Source: Candidatus Adlerbacteria bacterium (lineage in GTDB: Bacteria; Patescibacteriota; Minisyncoccia; Phycocordibacterales; SBAW01). From it: DNA of 39,176 nucleotides. This document shows, piece after piece, positions 8,001 to 15,077 of the stretch; the first letter of the stretch is position 1; the number at the start of each line of letters is the position of its first letter. The notes beneath the pieces are model-generated. The model was not told the DNA's origin, ran no database searches, and saw only the letters and a program-made list of their open reading frames with translations. The DNA lies in NCBI GenBank assembly GCA_903840375.1, contig CAIMFR010000008.1:1-39176 (forward strand). The letters run 5' to 3'. A program made the translations under genes and the position numbers.

Positions 8001-8630
8001 CACGATGTGCTGATCGCGTTGGCAAAACTTACAGCTCCGCTGATGCCGTTCCTCGCGGAAAATGTGTACCGCGGCGTCGGCGGAGACATGGAGAGTGTTC
8101 ATCTCGATGTGTGGCCGGACTCGTGGGAGTTCCTCGCCGATGCGGTATTGCTTGAGAAAATGAAGCATACGCGCGCCACCGTGTCGCAAGCGCTCGACTT
8201 GCGTGAACGTGCGAATATAAAGGTTCGCCAGCCGCTCGCGGCGCTTTACCTGCCGCGCACTATTGACCTAGCAAGCGAGTTGGAATTGCTCGCGCTCATA
8301 AAAGATGAAGTAAATATAAAAAATATAGAGTTCACCGATGATGCGGATATGCGCCTCGACACTAGTATCACTCCGGAGTTGAAAGAGGAGGGAACGGTGC
8401 GCGACATCGTCCGTCAGATCCAAGACTTCCGCAAAAAAGAAAAACTCACCATAGATGCGCGTCCGTCGATCACCATAACCACCAACAAAGAAGGCGAAGC
8501 ATTTTTCAAAAAACAAAAAGAAGTCCTAATAAAAGAAACCGGCTTGGCAAAACTGTCGGTCAACGTTTCTTCGGAAGAAGCCACAGCACAAAGTCTGCAA
8601 TTCCCGGTTGTGATCGCTTTGGAGAAGTAA
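5013..8630 (+). CDS. ileS: Isoleucyl-tRNA synthetase with an inserted histidine-phosphatase domain
   Basis: 1205 residues; charges tRNA-Ile. Seen in order: catalytic start P-P-F-A-T-G-L-P-H-T-G-S (H57; HIGH is HTGS here), W-G-W-D-C-H-G-L-P-V-E, CP1 editing domain (W-T-T-T-P-W-T-L-P-G-N and G-T-G-V-V-H-I-A-P-M-Y-G-E-D-D-F), W-T-I-S-R-N-R-F-W-A-S-P-L-P-I-W, then an insertion of about 205 residues (about 530-735), then D-L-H-R-P-Y (D739), C-W-V-E-S-G-A-M-P-F, K-I-S-K-S near residue 849, anticodon-binding and C-terminal domains. The insertion is a full phosphoglycerate-mutase-like domain: R543-H544-G545-E546, R596 in S-P-L-V-R-T-R-E-T-A, E623 in R-E-M-G, H687 in V-T-H-E. A palindromic element also lies in the editing domain (residues about 281-313). 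Start ATG 5013 fits TACATT 8 nt upstream. recO begins directly after the stop. Confidence 0.95.
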   Translation: MAEPEKVVEKGEVALREEETLAFWIKEKIFEKSLTKDAPKGDFVFYDGPPFATGLPHTGSLLASVIKDVVPRYKTMRGFRVPRKWGWDCHGLPVESLIEKQLNLKTKKDIEKIGVDTFNEAARASVLKFVDDWEKYVSRVGRWVDFKNSYKTMDNSYIESVWWTLKRLNGKKLLYEGKKVLMYCVHCETPLAKAEIAMDNTYKMITEEAVTVKFKMKNQEKRGIPANAYILAWTTTPWTLPGNVALAVNPTIPYVLVQKGDEYLMVAKERVSAVFGGGGGVEKLPSENGLASSRPSSVGVGENRGPFQKEVFPDVVSDVVSEFLGKELIGAEYEPLYTVPAIANTKGKKYVVVGADFVSTEDGTGVVHIAPMYGEDDFAVGKKEGLPMVQLLLPNGNYTDLVPEFLRGLYLKAGSKFIKEDLEKRGILFGRAPHSHSYPHCYRCGTPLIYNAVVSWFINIQKVKSRMLAENEKITWVPEHLKHGRFKHNVETAPDWTISRNRFWASPLPIWKEKGGDGLMVVGSLDELLVKTKHSGNTYFVMRHGEAQANLKDIFETKGDVTNHLTETGKEQARTSAEWLKKHGPIDLIVHSPLVRTRETAYIAQKVLGLTDSAMMVDERLREMGVGILEGKTFDEWDKYFDAPLEQFTKRAIEGAETFTDIRRRVGAFLFEIDKRYSGKNILIVTHECPGWLLNAVASRQSIGECMEDRVQHGGFLTRGQVKPLSFASFPHNANFELDLHRPYIDAVTLFDKAGRAYERIPEVIDCWVESGAMPFASAGYPKNKKTINPIRWFGLAPKGYPGDFIAEYIAQTRTWFYYMHALGILLFNKRAFNTVVSTGTLLASDGAKISKSKGNYTDPMLLMDRFGADAFRFHLMGSVVMQAEDLQFKDEDVREVHNRVVGMIWNSYKFYELYKASYSGKVRSSDSPHVLDRWIRARLADVALQTTQGMDAFNTPSVCRVLREFVDDYSTWYLRRSRARVKTDTEDKQFALATQHDVLIALAKLTAPLMPFLAENVYRGVGGDMESVHLDVWPDSWEFLADAVLLEKMKHTRATVSQALDLRERANIKVRQPLAALYLPRTIDLASELELLALIKDEVNIKNIEFTDDADMRLDTSITPELKEEGTVRDIVRQIQDFRKKEKLTIDARPSITITTNKEGEAFFKKQKEVLIKETGLAKLSVNVSSEEATAQSLQFPVVIALEK
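5855..5950 (+). repeat. In-frame palindromic element 2 in ileS
   Basis: Arms 5858-5875 and 5930-5947 are 18 nt and perfectly complementary; after one mismatch, GG 5855-5856 pairs with CC 5949-5950. As in element 1, an unpaired T is followed by GGTC (5877-5880) pairing with GACC (5926-5929). The core begins TGGTCTGGC, holds a 7-bp hairpin CCGACCG-TCTT-CGGTCGG (5891-5908) and ends GAGAACCGAGGACC. It is read in a different frame from element 1, so the peptide is not conserved while the DNA is. Confidence 0.85.
5952..5975 (+). repeat. 12-bp tandem duplication in ileS
   Basis: GACGTCGTGTCC occurs twice head to tail (5952-5963, 5964-5975), coding DVVS twice, right at the outer edge of palindromic element 2. 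Confidence 0.9.
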
Positions 8631-9230
8631 ATGCACAAGATTTTTGTTACCAACGGCATTGTGCTGTGGAAGCGCGGAGTGGGGGAGGCTAACACGCAAG
8701 TTGCCATTCTCACCGACGAACTCGGGCTGGTACGCGTGTCGGCGCGGAGCGCGCGGCTTTGGCGATCGAAATTGCGCTACGGGCTTGAACCGCTCACTCG
8801 TGCGCGATTTTCTCTTGTGCGTGGTCGACATGAATGGAAGCTGACTGGTGTCGAGCGCGTCTCGCGTGACTATGTCATGTTGCGGGAATGTTCGCCGTCA
8901 TCGGTGCAGAACGTTCAAGCGATAGCACGTGTCGCGCGATTATTATTACGCCTCATTCATGGTGAAATGCCGATGGGCGAATTGTTCGCATCCGTGACTG
9001 CGGGGTTTGATCATATTTCCAATGCAGACTCTGTAGAAAATGTTGAAGCCTCCGAGTGTCTGCTCGTGTTGCGCATTCTCCACCATCTCGGCTACATTCC
9101 GCATACCAACACCCTTACCCCGTTTCTCTCGGATGATTCCTTTTCCGAAGATGTAATTTTGCAGGCAGTGGGATCACGTTCGCTCCTAATAATAACCATT
9201 AACAATGCTATTGCTGAGACGGGACTGTGA
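8631..9230 (+). CDS. recO: DNA repair protein RecO (short form)
   Basis: 199 residues, shorter than the roughly 240 of well-studied RecO. In the RecFOR route RecO anneals DNA and helps load RecA onto SSB-coated single strands. The N-terminus (G-I-V-L-W-K-R-G-V-G-E-A-N-T-Q-V-A-I-L-T-D-E-L-G-L-V-R-V-S-A-R-S-A-R) matches the RecO OB fold, and the following helical part (L-L-L-R-L-I-H-G-E, L-R-I-L-H-H-L-G-Y) fits the RecO C-terminal domain. No zinc-finger cysteines are visible. The ATG follows the ileS TAA with no spacer, so translational coupling in one transcript is likely. SSB and RecA genes lie elsewhere in this window. Confidence 0.85.
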   Translation: MHKIFVTNGIVLWKRGVGEANTQVAILTDELGLVRVSARSARLWRSKLRYGLEPLTRARFSLVRGRHEWKLTGVERVSRDYVMLRECSPSSVQNVQAIARVARLLLRLIHGEMPMGELFASVTAGFDHISNADSVENVEASECLLVLRILHHLGYIPHTNTLTPFLSDDSFSEDVILQAVGSRSLLIITINNAIAETGL

Positions 9231-9235
9231 TCTTG

Positions 9236-9269
9236 TTGGATTGTCTTTTTAAGGTGTTATACTCTACGT
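9236..9269 (+). promoter_or_regulatory. Leaderless-type promoter, surface protein
   Basis: TTGGAT (9236-9241), 16-bp spacer, TATACT (9258-9263), then 6 nt to the ATG at 9270. One of the clearest examples of the pattern. Confidence 0.65.
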
Positions 9270-11225
9270 ATGGCGTTCGAGAAGCGGGATATTGTTGACC
9301 GACTGAAGATGAAACTTTACGCGCGCATAGGTTCGCCTGTGTTCGATATAAAAAAGCGCACGCCGCTACCGCAACCCAAAGAAAACGTGCCCGTGCAATG
9401 GGAAGGTGGTAATCCTCCGACAACTTCAGGCGCAGAACCGGAACAAAAATTGCTTTCGCAACTACCACGATCTATGGCAAAAAAGCATCGTTCATTTGCA
9501 ACAAAATTCTTTATAGGTTCAGTTGTCTTTTTCTTGGCAGCTCTTGCTGTTGCTGCGTATCTCTTTTTCGCGGGAGGAAATACCATTTCGCCGCAGAACA
9601 TAGATATGCAGGTTGTGATGCCTTCGCTTGTGGACAGCGGCAAAGAGGCATCATTCGACGTCATTATAGGCAACAGAAATCCAGCACCACTCCAGCTGGT
9701 CGACCTGATCATCGACTACCCGAGCGGTACGCGCGATGCTCAGAACAATGTGCTTGCGCACGTACGACAGAGTATCGGCACTATCGCCTCCGGCGAACAG
9801 TTGAAACGCACGGCGAGTGCCGTTTTCTACGGGCAGGAGGGAACACAGCAGAAGATCACTGCGACACTCGAGTACAGTGTTGTGGGTTCGAATGCGATCT
9901 TCCAAAAAACGGCGGATGTTTCTTTCGCGATAGGATCATCACCCATTTCCATAACGGTCAACGCGCCGACAGAGGCTATTTCCGGACAGACTTTCCCGAT
10001 CGATGTTGTTGTGCAGAGCAATCTCACAACTACCTTGCAAGGTGTTGCGATACAGGGTCAGTATCCGTTCGGCTATACGGTGGAGAGCTCGACTCCTCTC
10101 GCAGAGGCGGGTAATACGTTGTGGAGGCTCGGCACTCTTGCACCAGGCGCATCACGAACATTACATCTTACGGGTTCGGTGGACGGACAGGACGGCGACA
10201 GTAAAGTATTCCGATTCATCGCAGGCACAGGTATTGCGTCCACTGATACGACTATCGCACTGCCTATCCTTGTCGTGCCGTACACCACGATCGTGCGTCA
10301 GCCGTTTATCACCGCAATACTCACCGTCGATAGTCAGACAGGTAAAACCGTATCTGCGCAACCCGGCGAGCCGGTCACAGGGACGATCACATGGAAAAAC
10401 AATTTGCCGGATTCTGTTTCCGATGTGAGTATTGTTCTGTCTCTAACTGGTCCGATAGTGGATAAAAGCACAGTTACTTCCGCGAACGGGTTTTACCAGT
10501 CGTCCGATTCAACCCTGACATGGTCAAAGGATCAGGAACAAAACTTTGCACAGATAGCGCCGGGAGAAACGGGCACGCTCTCATTCTCCTTCTCGCCGCT
10601 TGTCCCTGGTGCCAGCGGAGTCGTGTACATGAATCCGACGGCAGAGCTCGGGTTGACCATTAAAGGAACGCGGCAAAGCGAAACCAATGTGCCGGAACAA
10701 GTATCTTCCGCGGCGTCTACAGAGGTTCAATTTGCATCAGCAGTTTCCGTCGATGCGAAAGCTGTGCACTTTTCCGGTCCGTTCGTTAACAGCGGTCCGA
10801 TGCCGCCAGTTGCAGAACAGCCGACGACATATTCTGTCGTGTGGACGGTAAAAAATTCCTCAAACGCGGTCGCGAATACAACAGTTTCGACAGTGTTGCC
10901 GCCGTATGTGAATTTTGTCACTACAACTGCCGGCAATGGCATCAGTTACGACGCATCGAGTCGGACAGTCACATGGAATATCGGTAATTTTGGCGCAGGG
11001 GTTGGTTACAGTTCGCAGGCTCAATCATCATCGTTCCAGCTATCCCTCTCGCCAAGCTCTTCGCAGATAGGTAATTCGGTTACGCTTACCGGCCTGACAA
11101 CTTTGTCCGGCGAGGATCGTTTCGCGCAAGTCCAAGTTCAGGCGTCGGCCAATGTGCTGACCACAGACCTTTCCTCATCGGATACTAATTTTCTATCAGG
11201 CATGGAAAAAGTCGTGGGGAAGTAA
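9270..11225 (+). CDS. Membrane-anchored extracellular protein with repeated beta-sandwich domains
   Basis: 651 residues. A basic cytoplasmic N-terminus of about 75 residues (many K, R and P) is followed by one hydrophobic segment (about 79-98, F-F-I-G-S-V-V-F-F-L-A-A-L-A-V-A-A-Y-L-F) and a long S/T/V/G-rich exterior with no cysteine. The exterior reads as several Ig-like or DUF11-type domains: G-K-E-A-S-F-D-V-I-I-G-N-R-N near 125, a second near 230 (G-Q-T-F-P-I-D-V-V-V-Q-S-N), a third near 365 (G-E-P-V-T-G-T-I-T-W-K-N-N), a fourth near 525 (Y-S-V-V-W-T-V-K-N-S-S). The sequence alone gives no enzymatic function; a structural or adhesive envelope role is inferred. Start supported by TATACT 6 nt upstream. 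Confidence 0.7.
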   Translation: MAFEKRDIVDRLKMKLYARIGSPVFDIKKRTPLPQPKENVPVQWEGGNPPTTSGAEPEQKLLSQLPRSMAKKHRSFATKFFIGSVVFFLAALAVAAYLFFAGGNTISPQNIDMQVVMPSLVDSGKEASFDVIIGNRNPAPLQLVDLIIDYPSGTRDAQNNVLAHVRQSIGTIASGEQLKRTASAVFYGQEGTQQKITATLEYSVVGSNAIFQKTADVSFAIGSSPISITVNAPTEAISGQTFPIDVVVQSNLTTTLQGVAIQGQYPFGYTVESSTPLAEAGNTLWRLGTLAPGASRTLHLTGSVDGQDGDSKVFRFIAGTGIASTDTTIALPILVVPYTTIVRQPFITAILTVDSQTGKTVSAQPGEPVTGTITWKNNLPDSVSDVSIVLSLTGPIVDKSTVTSANGFYQSSDSTLTWSKDQEQNFAQIAPGETGTLSFSFSPLVPGASGVVYMNPTAELGLTIKGTRQSETNVPEQVSSAASTEVQFASAVSVDAKAVHFSGPFVNSGPMPPVAEQPTTYSVVWTVKNSSNAVANTTVSTVLPPYVNFVTTTAGNGISYDASSRTVTWNIGNFGAGVGYSSQAQSSSFQLSLSPSSSQIGNSVTLTGLTTLSGEDRFAQVQVQASANVLTTDLSSSDTNFLSGMEKVVGK

Positions 11226-11240
11226 TCGTTTTTCCATCTA

Positions 11241-11268
11241 TCGACAAAGAGTAGGAATCATGTAGGCT
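11241..11268 (+). promoter_or_regulatory. Candidate promoter of the 180-aa cassette
   Basis: TCGACA (11241-11246), 16-bp spacer, TAGGCT (11263-11268). Weaker boxes than at 38670 but the same spacing. Confidence 0.4.
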
Positions 11269-11297
11269 TGCAATGGCAGTATTCATGGGAGGAAACC

Positions 11298-11840
11298 ATG
11301 TTAGTTTCTCTAAGGAAAGATGATCCCGTACCTGTTCCGGAGTTGGTCGCGGCAAGTCTTGAGCCTGTCGGCACTGTTGCAGTTCAAGCAATAGGCCGTT
11401 TCAAGGTCGCTGATTGGTATGGGGGCAAAGAGATCGCTCCCATCACTGACATTAACGACAGGTTCAAGACGCTCCTTTTCGGTGTCACTGAGGAACCTGT
11501 CGATGCTATGTCACTGAATATAAGCCGGTTGACGGGTCCGTCACATGATCCTCCGATCATGCTCGCGCTCGGCACAGGAAAACCGTGTGGAAAGTATGAA
11601 GTGACGCTCGGGCAGTTTCAGTACGCTCTCCCCGTCATTAGCATGTCCGCATATAAAGAAGGGGACGAAGATGATCCTGTGCCGTTGGTGGACGACGGAT
11701 TCACAGTCTTCGGATATGTGGAAGTGGGTGGTGTCATATGCACCGTGAGTGCAAAGTGGCACGACGGATGGCAAATAGGAGAGTATCCTGTTCCGTCTCA
11801 ATACGAATGGCCGGACGGATTCTATGTCCTGCATCGGTGA
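11298..11840 (+). CDS. Hypothetical protein, 180 aa (SD cassette)
   Basis: Begins MLVSLRKDDPVPVPELVA. The ATG at 11298 has GGGAGG 5 nt upstream; a TTG at 11268 is in frame but lacks such a site, so 11298 was chosen. The protein is acidic and rich in V, G, P and aromatic residues (F-K-V-A-D-W-Y-G-G-K-E, K-W-H-D-G-W-Q-I-G-E-Y-P-V-P), suggesting a compact beta-rich soluble domain. No signal peptide or membrane segment is visible. No family recognised. It has its own terminator, and the next gene also has its own promoter and SD, so it seems monocistronic. Confidence 0.7.
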   Translation: MLVSLRKDDPVPVPELVAASLEPVGTVAVQAIGRFKVADWYGGKEIAPITDINDRFKTLLFGVTEEPVDAMSLNISRLTGPSHDPPIMLALGTGKPCGKYEVTLGQFQYALPVISMSAYKEGDEDDPVPLVDDGFTVFGYVEVGGVICTVSAKWHDGWQIGEYPVPSQYEWPDGFYVLHR

Positions 11841-11858
11841 GCTTTTCAAGCTGTTGTG

Positions 11859-11892
11859 GCCCTCCTAACCATGGAGGGCTTTTACTTTTTTA
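11859..11892 (+). terminator. Intrinsic terminator after the 180-aa gene
   Basis: GCCCTCC (11859-11865), 7-nt loop, GGAGGGC (11873-11879), then a T-rich run interrupted by AC. Confidence 0.85.
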
Positions 11893-11912
11893 GATGCGGC
11901 GATAAAGCCCTC

Positions 11913-11940
11913 TTGTGTATTAAAAGTATTGAAGTATTGT
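11913..11940 (+). promoter_or_regulatory. Candidate promoter of the HAD gene
   Basis: TTGTGT (11913-11918), 16-bp spacer, TATTGT (11935-11940), about 36 nt before the ATG. Confidence 0.45.
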
Positions 11941-11976
11941 CTTTTTGGCAGAACAAAATGAAAACAGGAGTTCGCA

Positions 11977-12472
11977 ATGACAAGTATTCGTTTGGCTGTC
12001 TTCGATTGGGATGGGCACGCTGGTCGACAGCGGTCCACAGGCGTATGAGGCGTTATGCTCAGTCTTCCGGAGTTGTGGCATAGTACCTCCACCCATAGAA
12101 ATATATCTTGCGGAAATACAGCTCAATAGCAACGACTTCATGGTCTTCTATCGGAAATACGGCGTGCCGCAGAGCGTGACAAATGTCGGCGTTAGTTCGC
12201 TTAAGATCGAGCATCTTATCGACAAGGTCACGACAAATGCTGTAGACAAGGCCGCAGCGCTGCTCGACTGTTCAAAATATTTCGGTATCTCTCCCAGACT
12301 ATCTGTGTATGTCGACGACACCTTTGCGGGTATCTCGGCAGCAAAGGAAGCGGGGTTCATCGCTGTTGCAATTCTCGGGGGATACAACGACAGGGCGAGG
12401 CTCGAGTCTGCAAATCCGGATCACATTATCGAGTCTATGGAAGAATTGCCGGCACTGCTCGCAAGGCTTTGA
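11977..12472 (+). pseudogene. HAD-superfamily hydrolase interrupted by a +1 frameshift
   Basis: An SD (AGGAG, 11966-11970) and ATG at 11977 open a frame reading M-T-S-I-R-L-A-V-F-D-W-D-G, HAD motif I, which then loses the family pattern and meets a TGA about 11 codons later. Removing one G from GGG at 12013-12015 gives F-D-W-D-G-T-L-V-D-S-G-P-Q-A-Y-E-A-L and joins the long frame that ends at 12472. The downstream part keeps a motif II-like V-S-S-L, a motif III-like lysine (D-K-A-A-A-L-L-D) and motif IV Y-V-D-D-T-F-A-G-I-S-A-A-K-E-A-G-F. Corrected length is about 165 residues, short for a phosphoglycolate phosphatase-like HAD, implying a reduced cap. A real mutation, an assembly error or a programmed shift are all possible; an ATG at 12011 exists but would drop the nucleophile aspartate. 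Confidence 0.75.
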
Positions 12473-12498
12473 AGGTTTCCCGCATCGGTAACTCACTA

Positions 12499-12529
12499 AA
12501 CCCTCCTATTTTTCGGAGGGTTGTTTTTA
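12499..12529 (+). terminator. Intrinsic terminator after the HAD gene
   Basis: AACCCTCC (12499-12506) pairs with GGAGGGTT (12515-12522) across a T-rich loop, followed by GTTTTTAT. Confidence 0.85.
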
Positions 12530-12562
12530 TCCACTAATTTCGCATATGCGAAATTAGTGGAT
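12529..12562. repeat. Perfect 34-bp palindrome
   Basis: The left half, ATCCACTAATTTCGCAT, is followed without spacer by its exact reverse complement. It sits between the HAD terminator and the glyS promoter. There is no T-run after it, so it is not a standard terminator. A DNA-binding site for a dimer or a cruciform are possible readings. Confidence 0.9.
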
Positions 12563-12596
12563 GTTTTGCCTTGCTGTAAAAAATAAAAAATCAGTG

Positions 12597-12608
12597 TACT
12601 ATGTCGAT
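12597..12608 (+). promoter_or_regulatory. Leaderless-type promoter, glyS
   Basis: TACTAT (12597-12602), 6-nt gap, ATG at 12609. The 34-bp palindrome ends 34 bp upstream of this box, about where a -35 region and an operator could lie. Confidence 0.5.
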
Positions 12609-13934
12609 ATGGAACAGGGGAATGATTTGATGGAAAAAATAGTGTCGCTGTGCAAGCGTCGCGGGTTCATATACCAAGGGTCTGAAATATACGGCGGGCT
12701 TGCGGGCACGTGGGATTACGGGCCGCTCGGCGTCGCGCTCAAAAATAATATAAAAAATACATGGTGGCGACTCTTCGTCGAAGGTCGCGATGATATGTAT
12801 GGCATAGATGCTGCGATACTCATGAGTCCGAAAGTGTGGGAAGCAAGCGGACACGTATCAGGTTTTTCCGACCCACTTGTCGAATGCGAAAAATGCAAGC
12901 GCCGTTTTCGCGCCGACCAAATAGAGGTTGGGGAAAATGGTATTCAATCTTGTCCGGACTGTGGTGCGAAGCTTGGCGCGTCTAGGCAATTCAACATGAT
13001 GTTCAAGACGCATATCGGCGCGACGGAGGACGAGTCGAGTGTGTCGTATCTTCGACCGGAAACAGCCGGCGGCATCTTTGTTAATTTTAAGAATGTCATG
13101 GATTCTTTCCACCCAAAACTTCCGTTTGGTATCGGGCAGGTGGGCAAGGCTTTCCGCAATGAGATAGCACCTCGCGATTTTATCTTTCGCGTGCGCGAGT
13201 TCGAACAGATGGAGATCGAATATTTCATTCGGCCGAGCGAATGGGAGGCGAAGTTTGAGGAATGGCGCGCTGCCGTGCATGAGTTCAATGCCGCGATCGG
13301 TATTCCAAAGGCGCAGGTGCACGAGCTTGAAGTTTTGCAGGAAGACCGTGCGTTTTACAGCAAACGCACGATAGATTTCGAATTCGATTTTCCGTTTGGC
13401 CGTAAAGAATTATATGGTTTGGCGTATCGCACCGATTACGATCTATCTGCGCATGAAAAAGGGTCAGGACAGCATCTTAGATATTCGGACGAGGGTGAGG
13501 AGTCGTTCGTGCCGCACGTCATAGAGCCGTCATTTGGTGTCGACCGCGCCGTGCTCGCCGTGCTCGCGTCCGCATATACAGAGGATGAGCTGGGAGGTGA
13601 GAAGCGCGTATATCTCAAATTGAAGCCGTCAGTCGCACCGGTTAAAGCTGCCGTTTTTCCATTGCTCAAAAACAAACCGGAGTTGGTGGCAAAAGCTCGC
13701 GAAATCTACATCGCTCTCAAAAAAGAAATCCCGCAGATAATGTGGGACGACAACGGCAACATCGGCAAACGCTATCGTAGGCAGGACGAGATAGGCACGC
13801 CGTGGTGCGTCACGGTCGACTTCGATACATTGGAAAACGGCACAGTTACCGTACGTGATCGCGACACCGGGCAGCAGGAGCGTGTGTCGGCGGCAGAACT
13901 CGCCAAGTTGTTTTCAGAAAAGATAAAAGTTTAA
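12609..13934 (+). CDS. glyS: Glycyl-tRNA synthetase, alpha2 (class II) type
   Basis: 441 residues from ATG 12609; the longer frame from 12561 would start inside the palindrome edge and lacks support. It charges tRNA-Gly as a homodimer of the type shared with archaea, eukaryotes and many bacteria, not the alpha2beta2 type. Seen: R-R-G-F-I-Y-Q-G-S-E-I-Y-G-G at the N-terminus, a four-cysteine pair C-E-K-C and C-P-D-C likely binding zinc, Y-L-R-P-E-T-A-G-G-I-F-V-N-F, class II motif 2 in F-R-N-E-I-A-P-R-D-F-I-F-R-V-R-E-F-E-Q-M-E, motif 3 in P-S-F-G-V-D-R-A-V-L-A-V-L, and a C-terminal anticodon domain. TACTAT lies 6 nt before the start and no SD is present. Confidence 0.95.
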   Translation: MEQGNDLMEKIVSLCKRRGFIYQGSEIYGGLAGTWDYGPLGVALKNNIKNTWWRLFVEGRDDMYGIDAAILMSPKVWEASGHVSGFSDPLVECEKCKRRFRADQIEVGENGIQSCPDCGAKLGASRQFNMMFKTHIGATEDESSVSYLRPETAGGIFVNFKNVMDSFHPKLPFGIGQVGKAFRNEIAPRDFIFRVREFEQMEIEYFIRPSEWEAKFEEWRAAVHEFNAAIGIPKAQVHELEVLQEDRAFYSKRTIDFEFDFPFGRKELYGLAYRTDYDLSAHEKGSGQHLRYSDEGEESFVPHVIEPSFGVDRAVLAVLASAYTEDELGGEKRVYLKLKPSVAPVKAAVFPLLKNKPELVAKAREIYIALKKEIPQIMWDDNGNIGKRYRRQDEIGTPWCVTVDFDTLENGTVTVRDRDTGQQERVSAAELAKLFSEKIKV

Positions 13935-13976
13935 TAATAAACATATAGGCTCGCACATATTTTGCGGCGGTTGTGT

Positions 13977-13988
13977 TAGGATGTGAAT
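13977..13988 (+). promoter_or_regulatory. Leaderless-type promoter, AI-2E-family permease
   Basis: TAGGAT (13977-13982), 6-nt gap, ATG at 13989. Confidence 0.5.
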
Positions 13989-15056
13989 ATGAACGACAGG
14001 AATATTACGGTCAACATCACATCTGGGAGCATAATCCGCACCATACTTTTCCTTTTGCTCATGACTGTATTGTGGTTCTTGCGCGACATCGTGTTGATCG
14101 TTTTGACCGCCGTGGTAATCGCATCGTCGATGGAACCTGGTGTGCGCGTGCTGATGCGTCGCGCCAAGATCTCGCGTGTATTCGCGGTTACCAGCATCTA
14201 CGCGCTCACCGGCATCGTATTTTTCGGCACTCTGGTGTTCTTTATTCCGCCGCTTCTTAATGATGCATCCACATTTCTTTCCCGACTTCCTAGTGCTCTA
14301 ACTTCATTTAACATTTCAGATGTTACGCACGGGCTTTTGCCGTGGGGCAATGTGTCAGACACCATCTCATCCTCCGATCTTTTGCGAAATATTTCCACTA
14401 CCATCGCCAACACAACGGGCGGCGTATTCACTACACTTTCGGCATTTTTCGGCGGACTGTATTCATTTGTGCTTATCGTCGTTTTTGCGATTTACTTTTC
14501 AGTGCAGGAGACGGGCGTTGAAGATTTCTTGCGCATCGTGACACCGGTCGGAAAGGAAGCATACGTGCTCCATCTATGGAAACGCTCGCAGGAAAAAATA
14601 GGCAAGTGGATGCAGGGTCAGCTGGTGCTCGCGGCGCTCGTGAGTATTTTACTCTATCTCGGCCTCGTGATCCTCGGCGTGCCAAATGCGCTTTTGCTCG
14701 CCGCAATAGCCGCTGTATTCGAACTCATTCCTGTATTCGGGCAATTTATGGCCGCAATCCCGGCCATTGTTGTCGCTTTCGGAAGCGGCGGCACGACGCT
14801 TGCACTTTTGGTCGCCGGACTTTACCTGATAGTGCAGCAATTCGAGGCACATCTCATCTATCCGCTCGTCGTTAAAAAGATCGTCGGCGTGCCGCCGCTT
14901 CTCGTCATACTTTCGCTCATTGTCGGATTAAAAATGGTAGGTTTTCTCGGTGTACTTCTTTCCGTGCCGATCGCCGGAGCGATACAGGAATATGTTTCTG
15001 ACATTAGCCGTGAAAAAGCTCGTGTGCTTGCTCAGAGGGGGTTGACTACGGAATGA
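13989..15056 (+). CDS. AI-2E family (PerM-type) membrane permease
   Basis: 355 residues with about eight hydrophobic segments. The arrangement of two or three early helices (residues 15-85), a soluble stretch, then dense helices after about residue 140, and the segment V-F-E-L-I-P-V-F-G-Q-F-M-A-A-I-P-A followed by a Q-Q-F-E-A-H-L-I-Y-P-L-V-V-K-K-I-V-G-V-P-P-L-L-V-I-L-S, are hallmarks of PF01594. Members export small molecules or act as Na+/H+ antiporters; the substrate cannot be read from sequence. The ATG at 13989 is preferred over GTG 13983 because TAGGAT then sits 6 nt upstream. It lies between glyS and metG, each with its own promoter. Confidence 0.85.
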   Translation: MNDRNITVNITSGSIIRTILFLLLMTVLWFLRDIVLIVLTAVVIASSMEPGVRVLMRRAKISRVFAVTSIYALTGIVFFGTLVFFIPPLLNDASTFLSRLPSALTSFNISDVTHGLLPWGNVSDTISSSDLLRNISTTIANTTGGVFTTLSAFFGGLYSFVLIVVFAIYFSVQETGVEDFLRIVTPVGKEAYVLHLWKRSQEKIGKWMQGQLVLAALVSILLYLGLVILGVPNALLLAAIAAVFELIPVFGQFMAAIPAIVVAFGSGGTTLALLVAGLYLIVQQFEAHLIYPLVVKKIVGVPPLLVILSLIVGLKMVGFLGVLLSVPIAGAIQEYVSDISREKARVLAQRGLTTE

Positions 15057-15077
15057 AAAGCTAGGTAGGATTCCGAT
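15042..15077 (+). promoter_or_regulatory. Leaderless-type promoter, metG
   Basis: TTGACT (15042-15047, inside the preceding gene's last codons), 18-bp spacer, TAGGAT (15066-15071), 6-nt gap, ATG at 15078. Confidence 0.6.

Noticed and set aside
9270..11225. Adhesin with catalytic domain
   Set aside because: Only repeated beta-sandwich patterns were visible; no catalytic motif could be supported.
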